Source: Triops longicaudatus
Lineage: Eukaryota > Arthropoda > Branchiopoda > Notostraca > Triopsidae
NCBI GenBank assembly: GCA_022885665.1
Contig: JAGQDJ010000023.1
Location: 372,001 to 436,000 of the forward strand
Direction: 5' to 3'
DNA: 64,000 nt
Part shown: positions 20,784 to 32,057 of the stretch, piece by piece
Numbering within the stretch: the first letter of the stretch is position 1
How the letters are laid out: each line of letters starts with the position of its first letter
Notes under the pieces: generated by a model
What the model was told of the DNA's origin: nothing
Database searches by the model: none
Seen by the model: the letters and a program-made list of their open reading frames with translations, nothing else
Program-made: the position numbers and the translations under genes

Positions 20784-23700
20784 ATGGATAGTGGTTATTA
20801 TGAATTGACGTTTGATAATCATCATCAGAATGTTTCTGAAGAAAAGGGAACTTTACCAGATGACTTAACCAAACTGGCACACCTTACCAGTCATGCTGGT
20901 ATGTATCGCATAACTAAGTTCTGTTCTGTGTTATATTTTCACTAATCATTATTTTCATTCCTTTAGCCTTAACCTGTTTGTCTGAACGGTACAAATTAAG
21001 TGCTTTTTATACATGGGCGGGACCAACTTTAGTAGCGATTAATCCTTTGCAAGATCATCCAGCATTATATTCCGAAGAAACTGCCCAGGAATTCAGTTGT
21101 AAGGAAAATTATGCCAAAACGCGGCCCCATATCTTTGCTTTGGCAGAAAAGGCTCGTAAGAAGCTTTTGAGACGAAATGGGAAAATTAATCAGGCGATTG
21201 TGGTCAGCGGCGAAAGTGGAGCAGGAAAGGTAATTCGCTTTTATGGGCCCATCTACGTATTAAGCTTAACTTTCCATTCTAGACCTGTTCAGCCAAATAC
21301 CTGCTACGTTACCTTGCCAACTTTGAAAACAGTTCTCTGCCTGTGTCTCCGTCTGCTCTCGAAGATAAAGTCTTACTTTCGAACCCTATTTTAGAAGCTT
21401 TCGGGAATGCTCAGACTCTACGCAATAACAATAGTTCTCGATTTGGGAAGCTTCTGAAATTGAATTTCCAACATGGCCTCTTAAGCCGTGCGCACATACA
21501 AACTTATCTCCTTGAAAGAACACGAGTGTCGTTTCAGCCAGTCGGGGAGAGAAATTTCCACATATTTTACCAATTGGCAGCAGCGAGTCCCACCCCAGAG
21601 TTCCAGCTTCAAAAAGATGGAGACGTTTCCAGTTTTAGCCTGCTCCCTGGCATTTGCTTTCCGGAAGACAAAGTTGCTTTTCAAGACACCGCCTTGGCTA
21701 TGGAGAAGTTGGGATTTAGTCGTGACCAAAGAGCTGAACTCTGGTCGGTTTTGGCTGGCATTTTGCACCTTGGCCAGTTAAAATTCGTTCCTAAAGGAAA
21801 TGAATGCTGGAGTATGCTTGATAGCTCAAACTGTACGTTTTTTTATACCATTCTCGTTTACTATTTTCCCCTTGTATCTCATTTTGTTCGCGTCTGTTAA
21901 GGTACGAAAGCATTGAGTCTTGCCTGCCAACTGCTTGGACTGGACAGTGATAGGTTAGTAGACTTATTGACGACGAGAACGATAACAGCTGGACAATCCT
22001 GCTTCAAGAAACCTGTTGGGTCAGAGGGGGAGTGCTCTGCGCGACGAGATACGTTAATACGTTTTATTTATCAAAAAGTTTTTCAGAGTATTGTGGACCA
22101 CATCAATATACAGTTAAACGCCCAAGGCTGCCGTGGAGAGTTCATGGGTAATGCAGTGGAAACGTCGTTTGAGTTAAACGTCAAGTAGACTTGTCTAGGT
22201 ATTTTGGATGTCTACGGCTTTGAGTCCTTCGAATTCAACAGCTTGGAGCAGCTATGCATAAACTACGCGAACGAACGCCTACAGCAGTACTTTGTGCGGG
22301 ACTTTTTGCTTGACCACCAGAAAACTTTAGAAGACGAAGGGATAGTTTTGGATTGTTCTGTGAATGACGAAGAGCGCTTGCTTTGCATTAAAACATTAGA
22401 TGGACCTTTCTCAGTATTTGGTGTCCTTAATGAAGTGAGCACTGTTTTTTATTGTTATGAACTTATACTAAATTTTTGTGTGCATTTTGGAATATTTATT
22501 TATTTTGTTAAAATATTAAACTATGTACTTGCAATATTTTTGCTTTTTTTTGCTGTACTATTTTGTTGTGTTTATTTGTTTTACATCTTAATGTTCTACC
22601 TGTAGGGATGCCAGTTGAAGAGGAATCTGGACGAACATGAAATCTGCCACCGACTTCAAGCGGCTTTGGCCCAGAGTAGTAGTACGACACCCCGGAAGAG
22701 AGAGAATCTTAATTTTACTGTTCATCACTACGCGGGGAATGTCAAATATTCTGTCCGTGGCCTTGTTGAGAAAAACGGCGATCAAGTAAAAATAATTTTT
22801 CTTCCATCACATTCTGCACAATACTCATCTAACCTTTGTAGGTTCCGGGAGAACTCTTAATATTACTATGCGAAAGCAGCAATAAGTTGATCCATTTTTT
22901 TGGTCAAGAAGACTTAAATTTGCATCAAAGCAGCCAAAAATCTGGTAGGAAGCACACGGTCTTGGCCAAGTTTAAGGTACTGAGAGCAGTAATTAAATCT
23001 GTTGTGTAACAACTTGTTTCTGAAAAGGCATCCATGGATACGTTGTTGCGAACTTTGGGTGAATGTGATGTCCATTACGTTCGCTGTGTTAAGCCGTGTG
23101 AGAACATTTGCCCTTATATTAGTAAGTTACAGCCCTACAATGGACGCCAAAGCTTGCCTTGGGAGGATGAGTACGTGGAAGGGCAATTGCGAGCTTGCGG
23201 AGTAATGGAAACTGTCAAGTTATCCAGAATGGGTTTTCCCATAAGGTAGTCAAGTTCTGCTGCGTGTAGTCCGTATCGTAAACGTTTTTATGGTAGGCTC
23301 AAACTTGATGAATTCTACCAGCGGTTCAGGATCGTGTCTCTCAAGCAGAATAGTACAGGTTTCTTGACTTCAGTTTTCCGTTGCCTTTAAGAATTCTAAG
23401 AGCTTTTGCGACAGATGCTAGAAGGCTTGCTGAGGAACTAGTGGAATGTCTAGGACCACGGAGAGGACGCCTGGGAAAGCTAAGAATATTTCTAACCGAA
23501 GACGGTATGGAATGGTTAGAGAAGAAACGAGATGAATTACAAACTTGTGCTGCAACTGTGATCCAGACTGCTTATCGTAGCCATCAAGTTCGGAATAAGT
23601 ATAACGCCATCAAAAGAAGTGTGATTGTACTCCAGAAAGCGTTTCGATTGGTGCTACTACGGCAACGAGTCAAGTATTATGCCCAAGTGTTCCAGCGACA

Positions 23701-24179
23701 GGAGAAACAGAAAAGAGAATTGGAATCGAAAAGGAAAGCAGTAGCTGTAGTAACGCCCACTGTGCGGGAAACTTTTGTTGCAAGTCAGGTGCCGTGTGAC
23801 TATACAGAAAACGCTGTCGAAGAAATCAGTGTCGAACACAAGGGAATGTCAGAAAAATTCGATCTGAAACAATGGCAAGATGGCTCACCGATAAAGTTTC
23901 CTTTCGTAAGGCACAGAATTCCAACGTACGAAAGCTCAATGAACAAAGATGTGCTAGTGTTAACCCTGCCAAGAAGATTTCCTATTTTTTGGAAAGATGG
24001 AATTCTATCTGTTCGGAAACCGCCAAATGTAAGGGTTGACTCATATATTTCTCAGCTTTTGGGGCTAACGTTTTTTCTTCTAGGTGAAAGTTCACATCCT
24101 TCCGAAAGTTACTTGTCTGCCTTTTTCGCATTTACCTCCTCGTGCCTTACTGTGTCAAGGCTTGTTGGACGCCTTGTAA
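20784..24179 (+). CDS. MYO19: Myosin XIX (mitochondrial unconventional myosin)
   Basis: Eleven exons: 20,784–20,898, 20,967–21,229, 21,283–21,832, 21,902–22,147, 22,199–22,434, 22,606–22,785, 22,842–22,976, 23,028–23,245, 23,297–23,358, 23,415–24,028 and 24,084–24,179. They join in frame to 904 residues. The motor has the P-loop GESGAGKT (split by an intron), switch I NNNSSRFGK, switch II LDVYGFESF and NSLEQLCINYANERLQQYF. The motor C-terminal segment ACGVMETVKLSRMGFPIR, its converter region and the overall spacing match class XIX best. IQ motifs follow (AATVIQTAYRSHQ, SVIVLQKAFRL). The tail is short (ending ...CQGLLDAL) and, by family knowledge, corresponds to the domain that anchors Myo19 to the mitochondrial outer membrane. 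The last exon boundary is my least certain call: without splicing at 24,028 the frame runs to 24,298. Class XIX myosin moves mitochondria on actin. The ATP-binding elements are intact. Confidence 0.9.
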
Positions 24180-24517
24180 CGAGAATTCTCAACAAAAAAA
24201 GTATGATGGAAGGAATACTTTTTTTGCGTGATAATCGCATAGTCGGAAATGTATTGAAAGACCATTTTCTACATCCATGCATATGCCTTCTCTTGTAGGG
24301 ACCAGTTATTTATCTCTTAGTCATCTTTTGTGCTATACAGTGTACTAAAAAGTCAACTTTGCTTGCGGAATAACTAAAAAAGTGGTGTAGGCTTTAATGT
24401 AATTGTGTTCAGGAAGAACGTCGTTATTACAGAGCAACGAATGAAGCGAATGTATTTTGTTGGGAAATCGGATGGGCCAAAGCCCTACAGAATATAGAAT
24501 CAATGACACGTGACGAA

Positions 24518-25557
24518 TTAGTTATCATCTTCATCTTCAATCTTGGGCGCGAGATAATAACGGATATGCCCTACATCTTCGATTTTATACTCTACCACCA
24601 ATGGCACATCTGGTGACATGGAAAGTTGCACCTGAACGGAAAGAAAAGGAAATTATTACGGAAGGTAATACAATGACGTTCAGAATTTACCACTGGTGAT
24701 AACGGTGTTGCTTTCGTAAAGGAATTCAAGTAACGACAAGCAAAGGTAAGGGTCACTGGTTCTTGCATTTCGATGGAAACAGCCTCTTCTTCTTTATCCA
24801 CATTTGCAGTCTGGGCCAGCTTAATATTTCCTACAAAATATCAAAACATCAATTAAACTAAAGCTTTACATCTGAGGCTGAAGGATTTTAAATACGAGGG
24901 ATAAAACTTACCAGTGCCAATATCACCGGCAGCGGAGAATTTGACGCCCTCTTTGGTACAGGAAATTACAACGGACTCGCCGAACTGACTTAAATCGCGG
25001 CAGATACGTGCGAATTCAGCAGAAGGCATTTTAACGACGCAGGCGTAATCTGTTTCCTACAATGTTAAATCTCATAATTTTCAATATATTATAGTAATTG
25101 TAAAATAAACTTACTGGAATTCCTAGATGTTCCTGGTCCAAGTTCATCAGCTTCATTTCATAGTCAGAAACTTTATCTTGGCTTTTAGATTCGAAAACGA
25201 AGGTAACTGTGTCAGCGTTATCTTGAGCCCGGATTGTTATACTATCGTCATTTGATGCGCATTTCAATATTTTCCCCATGCTGTGAAGGAAAGAAAATAT
25301 GTGATTCGAACAAAAGAGAAAAGGTTTCCATTTTACCTGGTCAGATTCATTCCCATGGACAGATTTCTATCACATCTATATTTGTCGAATCCATCAGCTC
25401 GCAAGCTCAAGAATACTAAACTGACGTGAGAATTGTCCATAGCTTGAAGTTGGATTCCGGCATCGGAACAATCCCATGTTGCTTCATTCAATAATTCCTT
25501 GATTGCTTCCAACACTTTCTTAAGTAGAGAACCTTGAACTAAGCGTGCTTCAAACAT
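24518..25557 (-). CDS. PCNA: Proliferating cell nuclear antigen (DNA sliding clamp)
   Basis: Five exons on the minus strand: 25,557–25,337, 25,280–25,115, 25,056–24,912, 24,830–24,691 and 24,631–24,518; 261 residues, identical in length to human PCNA. It begins MFEARLVQGSLLKKVLEAIK and contains the diagnostic AGIQLQAMDNSHVSLV and MNLDQEHLGIPE (start of the interdomain connector loop). Further on are MPSAEFARICRDLSQFGESV and a C terminus with LVVEYKIEDVGHIRYYLAPKIEDED. The homotrimer encircles DNA and tethers replicative polymerases and repair factors through PIP-box peptides. Introns are 52–84 nt. It converges with Myo19 (339 bp between stop codons) and lies downstream of the CENP-C-like gene on the same strand. 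No defects seen. Confidence 0.98.
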
Positions 25558-26046
25558 TTTTGAGAACTGCTTTAAACTAGCACTGAAAAGAGACAAGTAA
25601 GAAATATTACGGGGACGCTGAAAGCGAGCGGACGAAGCGTGTTTAACCTTTGTCGGCACGCAACAAGAGCTTGGCGGGAAAACGGGGCTCGTTTAGCTCA
25701 CGACTAGCGGTATCTAGTATCTGCACATTAAGTAACACGAAAGCGGTACATTCGAGTGAGACACAGGTGTCTTCTCTGTATGTAACGAGTCATCAATGAG
25801 CTTGAGGATTTTATTTTTTTTTCTTCGATCATATTTCAGTTTTGAGTGTTCAGAAAGCAACTGGCAAAAGTGCGAACAGGTATACACGTACTAATTACTA
25901 CAGTACTGCTGCACTTGGAATCGCAACCTACTTGAACCGTGTCTAATATGCAACTAGACTTCCTACTTTAGGATGCCAATGTATAGCCAAAAGTTAATTT
26001 ATACAAGCTTTTACATGTCACGTTTCACTCAAGCTAAACTGTGAAG
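25558..26046. other. Intergenic, CENP-C-like gene to PCNA
   Basis: About 490 bp that must contain the 3' end of the CENP-C-like transcript and the PCNA promoter. No exon recognised. Confidence 0.5.
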
Positions 26047-28577
26047 TCATCGGCTTTGCAGGTGATAAACGAGAATCACTGACGTCACTGCACCTATGTT
26101 CTTAACCTCATAAATGGAATCTACGAAAGAGACATTTAATATACTATCTACTGCGACAAAATTGCCTACCTTCCGGGATACATGCCACATCAGGCGCTGA
26201 CAAATAAGTCTTCACAATTTTTCCGTTCTTCTGCGTTACTTGGAGTTCAATTTTCCCTTCGAGTGCTGTAACATGCTATGAGCAAAGAACATATAAATTA
26301 AAATTTGTTCGATAAACTCATAAATTTTGCATACACAAAGCGAGCTTCCCAAACGCGTAACAGGTTTAGACATTCCAGGCAACAGTTTCCATGAATTGAC
26401 TCGGAGTGATGGGATGTTTGTGATGTTACAGACTTGGATTGGATCTTCTGGCACGGCTGCTTCATAATCCATAGTACAGTAATTCATCTCCCTTTGCCTG
26501 TAGACGTTCGTTTCCCTTCCATCCGTAACGAATTGGCTTTGCACCTGATGTGCAACATGTGGAGTTTGTTTTTTCACTAAGACAAATTTATGAAATTAAG
26601 GTTGTGAATACAAATTTACTGTGTTGAAGGTTATATATCTATGAAGATGCTATGACAAGTCATGAAGTTTACTTTTTCGTTCCCGCATTTCCTTTTCAAA
26701 CATAAGCCCCGCCGTGGTTTCTTCGTCCAAGCTTGGTTCAATTTCAAGAGGAGCCTGTTGTGACTGGGACGCTTCACGGCTGTTGCCACACTCCTTATGC
26801 ACCTGGTCTCGTACAAGCAACGTGCGGTTAGGGGCGAAAGCGTCGTTCTTACGAGTTTTTTCTGGAGAAAGGTTTTCTACTTTATCTCCCAAATCTGCGG
26901 AACCGTCGACTGTTTTTAACGGCGAAAGGGTAATGCTAACGTTCACTGATGATGTATTACTTTCTACATCGATTTTGCGAAATTTATTCGGGGAAACCGA
27001 AGTCTGCGTCTTGGGGTTCACAGCCGTTTCTTCAGATTCTGCTACACTAGGGCCTGCTTCATTTATCGTTTCTTTGCGTTTCTGAGGGGTTGTTTTTCTG
27101 ATTTCCGGGGAGATAGGAGGATCTATAGGTAATTCAAGTGTTGGTTGCTCAGCAGTTGTGCGTGGTTGGAGTAGATTGGTTTTGTCTTCGGATATGTCCT
27201 TTCGAATCGGAGAGGGATAGCTTGTGACAGTCTCGGGGGCTCCAGGTTTAGAAAACGAGATGCTAACTTTTGTTTTTATAGGAGGAGGACGATTTATTCT
27301 GTTGTTGCTTGCTGCCTCGCCAGGATGTTCTGTTGCAGATTTCTTCAAAGGCGAGTTTTCGTCTTCTGCCGGTTTTTCTACAGTACGATAGTGTAACGTT
27401 CATTTATTTTAAGCACGTGTTTCTAAATTACCTGGGCTGCGAAGTTCTCGCAACTGATGCGGCGTACTTAGAAAAGCTAAACGGTCAAAATTCTTGAATT
27501 GCTTTGTAAACCGACTGACGATACGGTTTGTCCCTAAAACAGTGAAAAAAGGAAAGAATAGAATTGGATTTTTTTACAAACATGTTAAACATGTTTGACA
27601 CAACTAACGGTTCTTTAGAGTAGAATTCCCATGTTCCTGATCAGCGCTTACAGAGGTTGTAGAAAACGAGCCAGGAACGTTCTTCGACGGTTTCGCAAAA
27701 AGCCTGTAAGGTGTAACAATTAAATGCAATTCAAAAACACCACTTGACGTACTTTTTCTTGGTTTCTTTTCTGACGGTGCCTTTGAGGGGAGAATCCAAC
27801 AGGATTTTGTCATCTGTCATATTCTTCTGGTTAAGGCTGACACTTTGTTTTCTAAAAATATCCGACTCCCTCACTTGGTCTTGCGCATCGGTAGCCTTTT
27901 TCTCCGCTCCGAAATTTTTCATCGAAGCCCGATGGAGGTTTTCCGTAACTTCCTTGCAGGGAATCAACTCCGTGAACTCCTCCACGTCTTCAGCGTCTAA
28001 GGTATGACTTCTTTCGAGTCCTCTCATATGATTTTCGTGCAAAACATCCAGGATTTCGTCCGGTTTTCCCGGCCTTACGACCAAGGGAGAATATATCAAC
28101 GGATGATCATCCCGCATGGGAATTCCTTCATCGGAGTCACTCTCCGGCTCAACATTTTTCTGCAGTGTCGTTTTCCGAGTGCTTTTAATTTTTGTAGCAC
28201 TAGCAGTGTTCGTCATGCTCCAGCTGGAATGAATGCTACTGTTTTCCAGATCTTCGGACGATTCTGAATCATCCAAGTAATCTTGAAAGGTGGCTTTACT
28301 GTTTCTAGTTCTTGCATTCTGAATATGTTGGCCTTTGCTGGGTCTCCATAGTATCTTTTTCTTCTGAAATATACTTTCATACGACTCCACTTCTGGCGAC
28401 TTCTATTCAACGGCGCAGAATACAAAAAAAGGAAAATGGATCCAGTGATTGTGAGTGAAGTGAATACTTTAAAAATTAATTTTAGCTTTTTCTTACTTCC
28501 ATGTTGCTGTTCTCAGCTATATTGAGGGTATATTCCGCATTATCACCATAATTTTGTTTTCTTCGAGTGCGCGTCAT
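26047..28577 (-). CDS. CENP-C-like protein with C-terminal Mif2-type cupin domain
   Basis: Eight exons on the minus strand: 28,577–28,497, 28,402–27,753, 27,703–27,609, 27,533–27,432, 27,377–26,673, 26,576–26,335, 26,275–26,170 and 26,120–26,047. They join in frame to 684 residues. Most of the chain is disordered and rich in Ser, Glu, Lys and SP/TP sites (YPSPIRK, SPEIRKTTPQKRK, LSPLK, LSPEK), as expected of a CDK-regulated chromosomal protein. The last 110 or so residues read as a small cupin barrel: LRVNSWKLLPGMSKP, then LEGKIELQVTQ, KTYLSAPDVACIPEDSIYEV, KNIG and VILVYHL. This matches the layout of the CENP-C/Mif2 dimerisation domain (strand, PxG turn, then YxxKNxG). I see no canonical CENP-C motif (RRSxR...PxxYW) upstream of the cupin. 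CENP-C bridges CENP-A nucleosomes to the outer kinetochore. Assignment rests on the cupin and the general make-up, hence moderate confidence. Confidence 0.6.
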
Positions 28578-28942
28578 TTTCGAAATATCAAAACAGTTAA
28601 GCCGTTATGTTTGAAACGCGAACTGCAAAAGCCGAAATATTGTATAAAGAATTATTAGCTTTTGAAGCATTGAATTGGATCTTTGAATAATTATTTCATA
28701 TTTGTTACTAAGTCTTTAATATTACCAAATGGCTATATACCCTTAAAAAGATAAACTAACACAAAACGTCCTTACCCCATCCCCAAGTTTCCGTTCACAT
28801 TTCATTCTTCAAGTTTATCCTGTGCATTGGAATCTAAACACTTGTTACCGTTTCACTGCAATTTGGATATTTCGAGATTTTCCTTCTACACTACTATGTG
28901 TACGGACTTAATAAAAAAAAGATTACGTGAAATTAATATAGA

Positions 28943-28994
28943 AAATATATTTGACCTGAAAACAGCCCAAATATATTTGACCTGAAAACTGCGC
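28943..28994. repeat. 26-bp tandem duplication (two copies)
   Basis: The unit AAATATATTTGACCTGAAAA plus about six more bases occurs twice head to tail, differing only near its end. Confidence 0.8.
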
Positions 28995-29890
28995 ATTTCA
29001 ACTTAAAACTACAATCGTTATTCTGTTACTGTTGTTATCATTAGTGTTGTGCTGTAACTCACTGCTTGTCATTTGTTGGGACACTAATCGTTCCCCTGGT
29101 TACCGTTATCTGCAGTTGGTTTGCAGATCATTTTTACCTGGCGGTCTTCTTGGAAGTAAACTATAACATTATTCAGTCGTTATGCATGCGGAAATGTTAC
29201 ATACAATAAAGTAATTTGCGGTTGTTATATGTTTGTGTAGTATTTTCGTTACGGCTATCATATGCCCGTCTCTCTTGTGGTAGCGGTACATTCAAACCGA
29301 ACTAAAAATAATCATCTGCTGCATGCATTGGGTGATTTCGGAGCAATTACAGTGACCGGAACCATTGCTGTAAAATGTAGTCTGTCAGCCTTTTCAACGC
29401 GCTCTGTTATGCGCATTGATTTCCTTCCACCAAGATTGGTCTTCCTCTTTTGAGCTTCGGTTTCATTTAGGGAGCAGAAAAACTGTTAGGGTGCCGACTT
29501 AAATGAATCAGCGTGATTTAAATTATAATGTGAGAAGTAAAAAACTAAAGGATGATTAGCCAACCTATGAACGACCCGCACGCGGTAGCTCAAGAAGTGC
29601 AACACAAATCTTTCAGCGCAAAGAAAGCGGCGAACGATTGTGTCGTTATACGGCATGGTTCGTACTATTCAAACCTGGGCTTAGTTTTTGCACTTTATTA
29701 GAATGCTAAAATTTCGAATTTTTTCCATGTCACCACACTCGAAATTTTAAAACAGCAGTTTAGCTAGAAATAATTTGGAATTACATCCTTAAACTGAGTT
29801 ATTTAAGAGTTGATAAAATTAATTAACTGTAAGAAGTTCGTCTCGTTGATGCCCTAGCGTCATACACAAAGGCTGTGTTTCCACTGCCAT

Positions 29891-30061
29891 CTTAACACGT
29901 GTTGTGGGCCAAAATATTGCAGACTGTGGTGTTAGTTTCGCTCGCAAACACGTATTTAGATCATTTTTGCAGTGTTTGCAATTGTAGATATCGGAAGGAT
30001 GTATTAACAAACTAAAGTATACCGATAATCTGCCCTAATTTGCACAGTAACACGTGTTAAG
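29891..30061. repeat. Short element with inverted ends (CTTAACACGTGTT)
   Basis: The 13-mer CTTAACACGTGTT at the left end recurs as its reverse complement at the right end. Similarity then continues imperfectly inward for about 20 bp (GTG.GCCAAAATATTGCAG-like). An inner inverted pair (GATATCGG / CCGATAATC) also exists. It looks like a small foldback element; no clear target duplication. Confidence 0.45.
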
Positions 30062-30388
30062 GAATACGTCCCTTATTTTAAATGAGGTTCTGCTTTACAT
30101 ACTTAAGAAAATTTCAGGCCACCGCGTTTAAGATATATGTTAAAGTTTGAAACGTGAATGGAAAGCAGCATGTGAGAAAAGCCACATCACACTTCTGCGC
30201 TTTGTATACTAATGCAGTTAGAAAAAACAAAAAGGAGACAAACTACTCAGCCCATTGTACTTCTCGGCTTCTCGAGTTAGATATGTCTCGACGGAAACGT
30301 TTTGTAGACCGTAGTGAGTTCGTTCAAGTTGGAGCTCGTTACTCGGAAAAAAAAGAAAACCTAACATTAATTCTTTTTTTCCGTATAG

Positions 30389-32057
30389 ATGAGGCGCGCT
30401 GTGTCAGTGTGTCAAGGCCGAAAAGTAGCCCAGCATTTTTCCTCCAGCATCTTCAACCAGAGCCGCTCCTATGTTCTTACCCTCTGTCGTAGTCCCAGGC
30501 CTCTTGCACCTGTAAAGCTTTTCGACGTGAGCAACTATTATAGCGACTCATCAGCGGACCCTATAAAACGCCCCGCCAAATCTAAAAAACCCACGGTAAA
30601 CTTCGATACGTTTGGGACTTGGGATTCCCGTCTAGACTTCCCCTTGGAATTAAACTCGTCCTTAAATTACGGAACTCCGATCCCGAAAATTTCCCCCTCT
30701 CGCGTGGGGACGAGTTCGCAACGTGGGCGGAGAACGTATAATGAAGACCGGCACGTCGTTCAGCAAATCCGACCGGATCTCCTTTTCTTTGCTGTGTTTG
30801 ATGGTCATGGGGGCTCACAGTGTGCCGATTACTGTTACCGCCATTTTGAGAAGCACCTCAGGTTTTGGCTCAACAGAGACGAAGTGGATTTAGAACGGGC
30901 ACTTGAGTCTGTTTTCCTTGAACTTAACAACTCTTTCGCTCGGTGGTGGACCTATAACGCAAGCAGTAAGTCTCCACTGTAATTTCCTTCACTACTTACC
31001 TCCGAGGTACACACGCTATTCGTTGTTGTGCTCTGTCCTTAATATTTGCACGTTTGGGAACCGGCCAAGCTACTTCGGCGACCGTTAACCCCGTTGCTTT
31101 CAGTAATGTTTTTGTGTTTCGTGAGCCACAGTAATTTCATGACTTGGGTGGTTACAGAAGCAATAAGGAACTTTTGATTGTGAATTGCTCCGTAGGCAAT
31201 GAAGCGAACCCTTCTGGTTCAACCGCGACCGTGGGCTTGCTAAGACATAATGTAGAATTGTTTTTGGGCCATGTTGGGGATAGTCGAGCATTATTGTGCC
31301 GGGATGGAGACGCCCGGCGTTTAACAACTGATCACTGCCCATCGTTACTAGCCGAAAGGGTAGGTTAGCGCTGCTTGAACATGAGACAGTGAATACTTTA
31401 CCAAGTACGGCAAGCGAGCTAGATTCTATTTTCTTTCGTTTTCTTCCTCCTTTTTGTACTTTTGTGATATTTAGAATCGCATCGCGCAGTCAGGTGGAAA
31501 GGTCGTGATAGATTCGATTGGGCGCAGCCTGGTGAATGGAAGGTTGGCCATGACAAGAAGCATTGGTGATATGGATTTGAAACCCTTTGGTGTCACTGCA
31601 GTACCTGACTTAAGAAAGTTGCAGGTAATGAACAGTATGTGTTAGTAAATAGGCATATGTAAGAAAATAACGTAAAAATATGTTGAAAGAAAAATTCGTA
31701 GGTAAGTGAATAAAATATTACGTATAGTAGAAAACAATAGGCTTTTACCCCCATATTTATGGACGTGAGTGCAATTTCCGGGTTTAGATTAAGCACGGCC
31801 GTGACGCGTTTTTGGCCCTGACGACAGACGGCATCAATTGTGTCTTGTCCGATCAAGAGATCGTCGAAGTGGTGAAACGCTGTACTGACCCGATAGAAGC
31901 GGCCCATGCGTTGACAGATCAAGCATTACATTATTCTACGGAAGATAATGCGACAGCCCTCATTATACCGTTCGGCTCATGGGGGAAGTATTCCACGTCC
32001 GCATCTATGTTCTACAGTTTCGGCAAGAGTATGGCCATCAGCTCACGCTTTAGCTAA
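30389..32057 (+). CDS. PPM1K: Mitochondrial PP2C phosphatase PPM1K
   Basis: Four exons: 30,389–30,965, 31,196–31,359, 31,475–31,624 and 31,788–32,057, in frame, 386 residues. The basic, Ser-rich N terminus (MRRAVSVCQGRK, QSRSY) fits a mitochondrial presequence. Before the catalytic domain, FGTWDSRLDFP and YGTPIPKIS are specific to PPM1K. PP2C metal-site motifs are present in order: RTYNEDRHVV, FAVFDGHGG, GSTATVGLL, GHVGDSRALL, RLAMTRSIGDLDLKPFG, LALTTDGINC and TEDNATALIIPFGSWGKY. Family role: a Mn/Mg-dependent Ser/Thr phosphatase that dephosphorylates and activates the branched-chain alpha-ketoacid dehydrogenase E1 subunit in the matrix. All metal-binding aspartates are present. The start ATG follows TATAG, so a 5'-UTR intron ending there is possible. 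Confidence 0.95.

Larger units (their letters stand above)
28578..30388. other. Divergent intergenic region CENP-C-like / PPM1K
   Basis: About 1.8 kb between two divergent genes. It contains a 26-bp tandem duplication (28,943–28,994) and a 171-bp segment with inverted ends (29,891–30,061). No exon recognised. Confidence 0.5.

Noticed and set aside
26080..26087. TGACGTCA (CRE consensus)
   Set aside because: It lies within the last coding exon of the CENP-C-like gene, so a regulatory role is not supported.
29586..29640. GGTAGCTCAAG stretch resembling a tRNA A box
   Set aside because: No matching B box or cloverleaf arms downstream.
30154..30492. 112-codon frame upstream of PPM1K
   Set aside because: It overlaps the PPM1K presequence exon in another frame; PPM1K is the supported reading.
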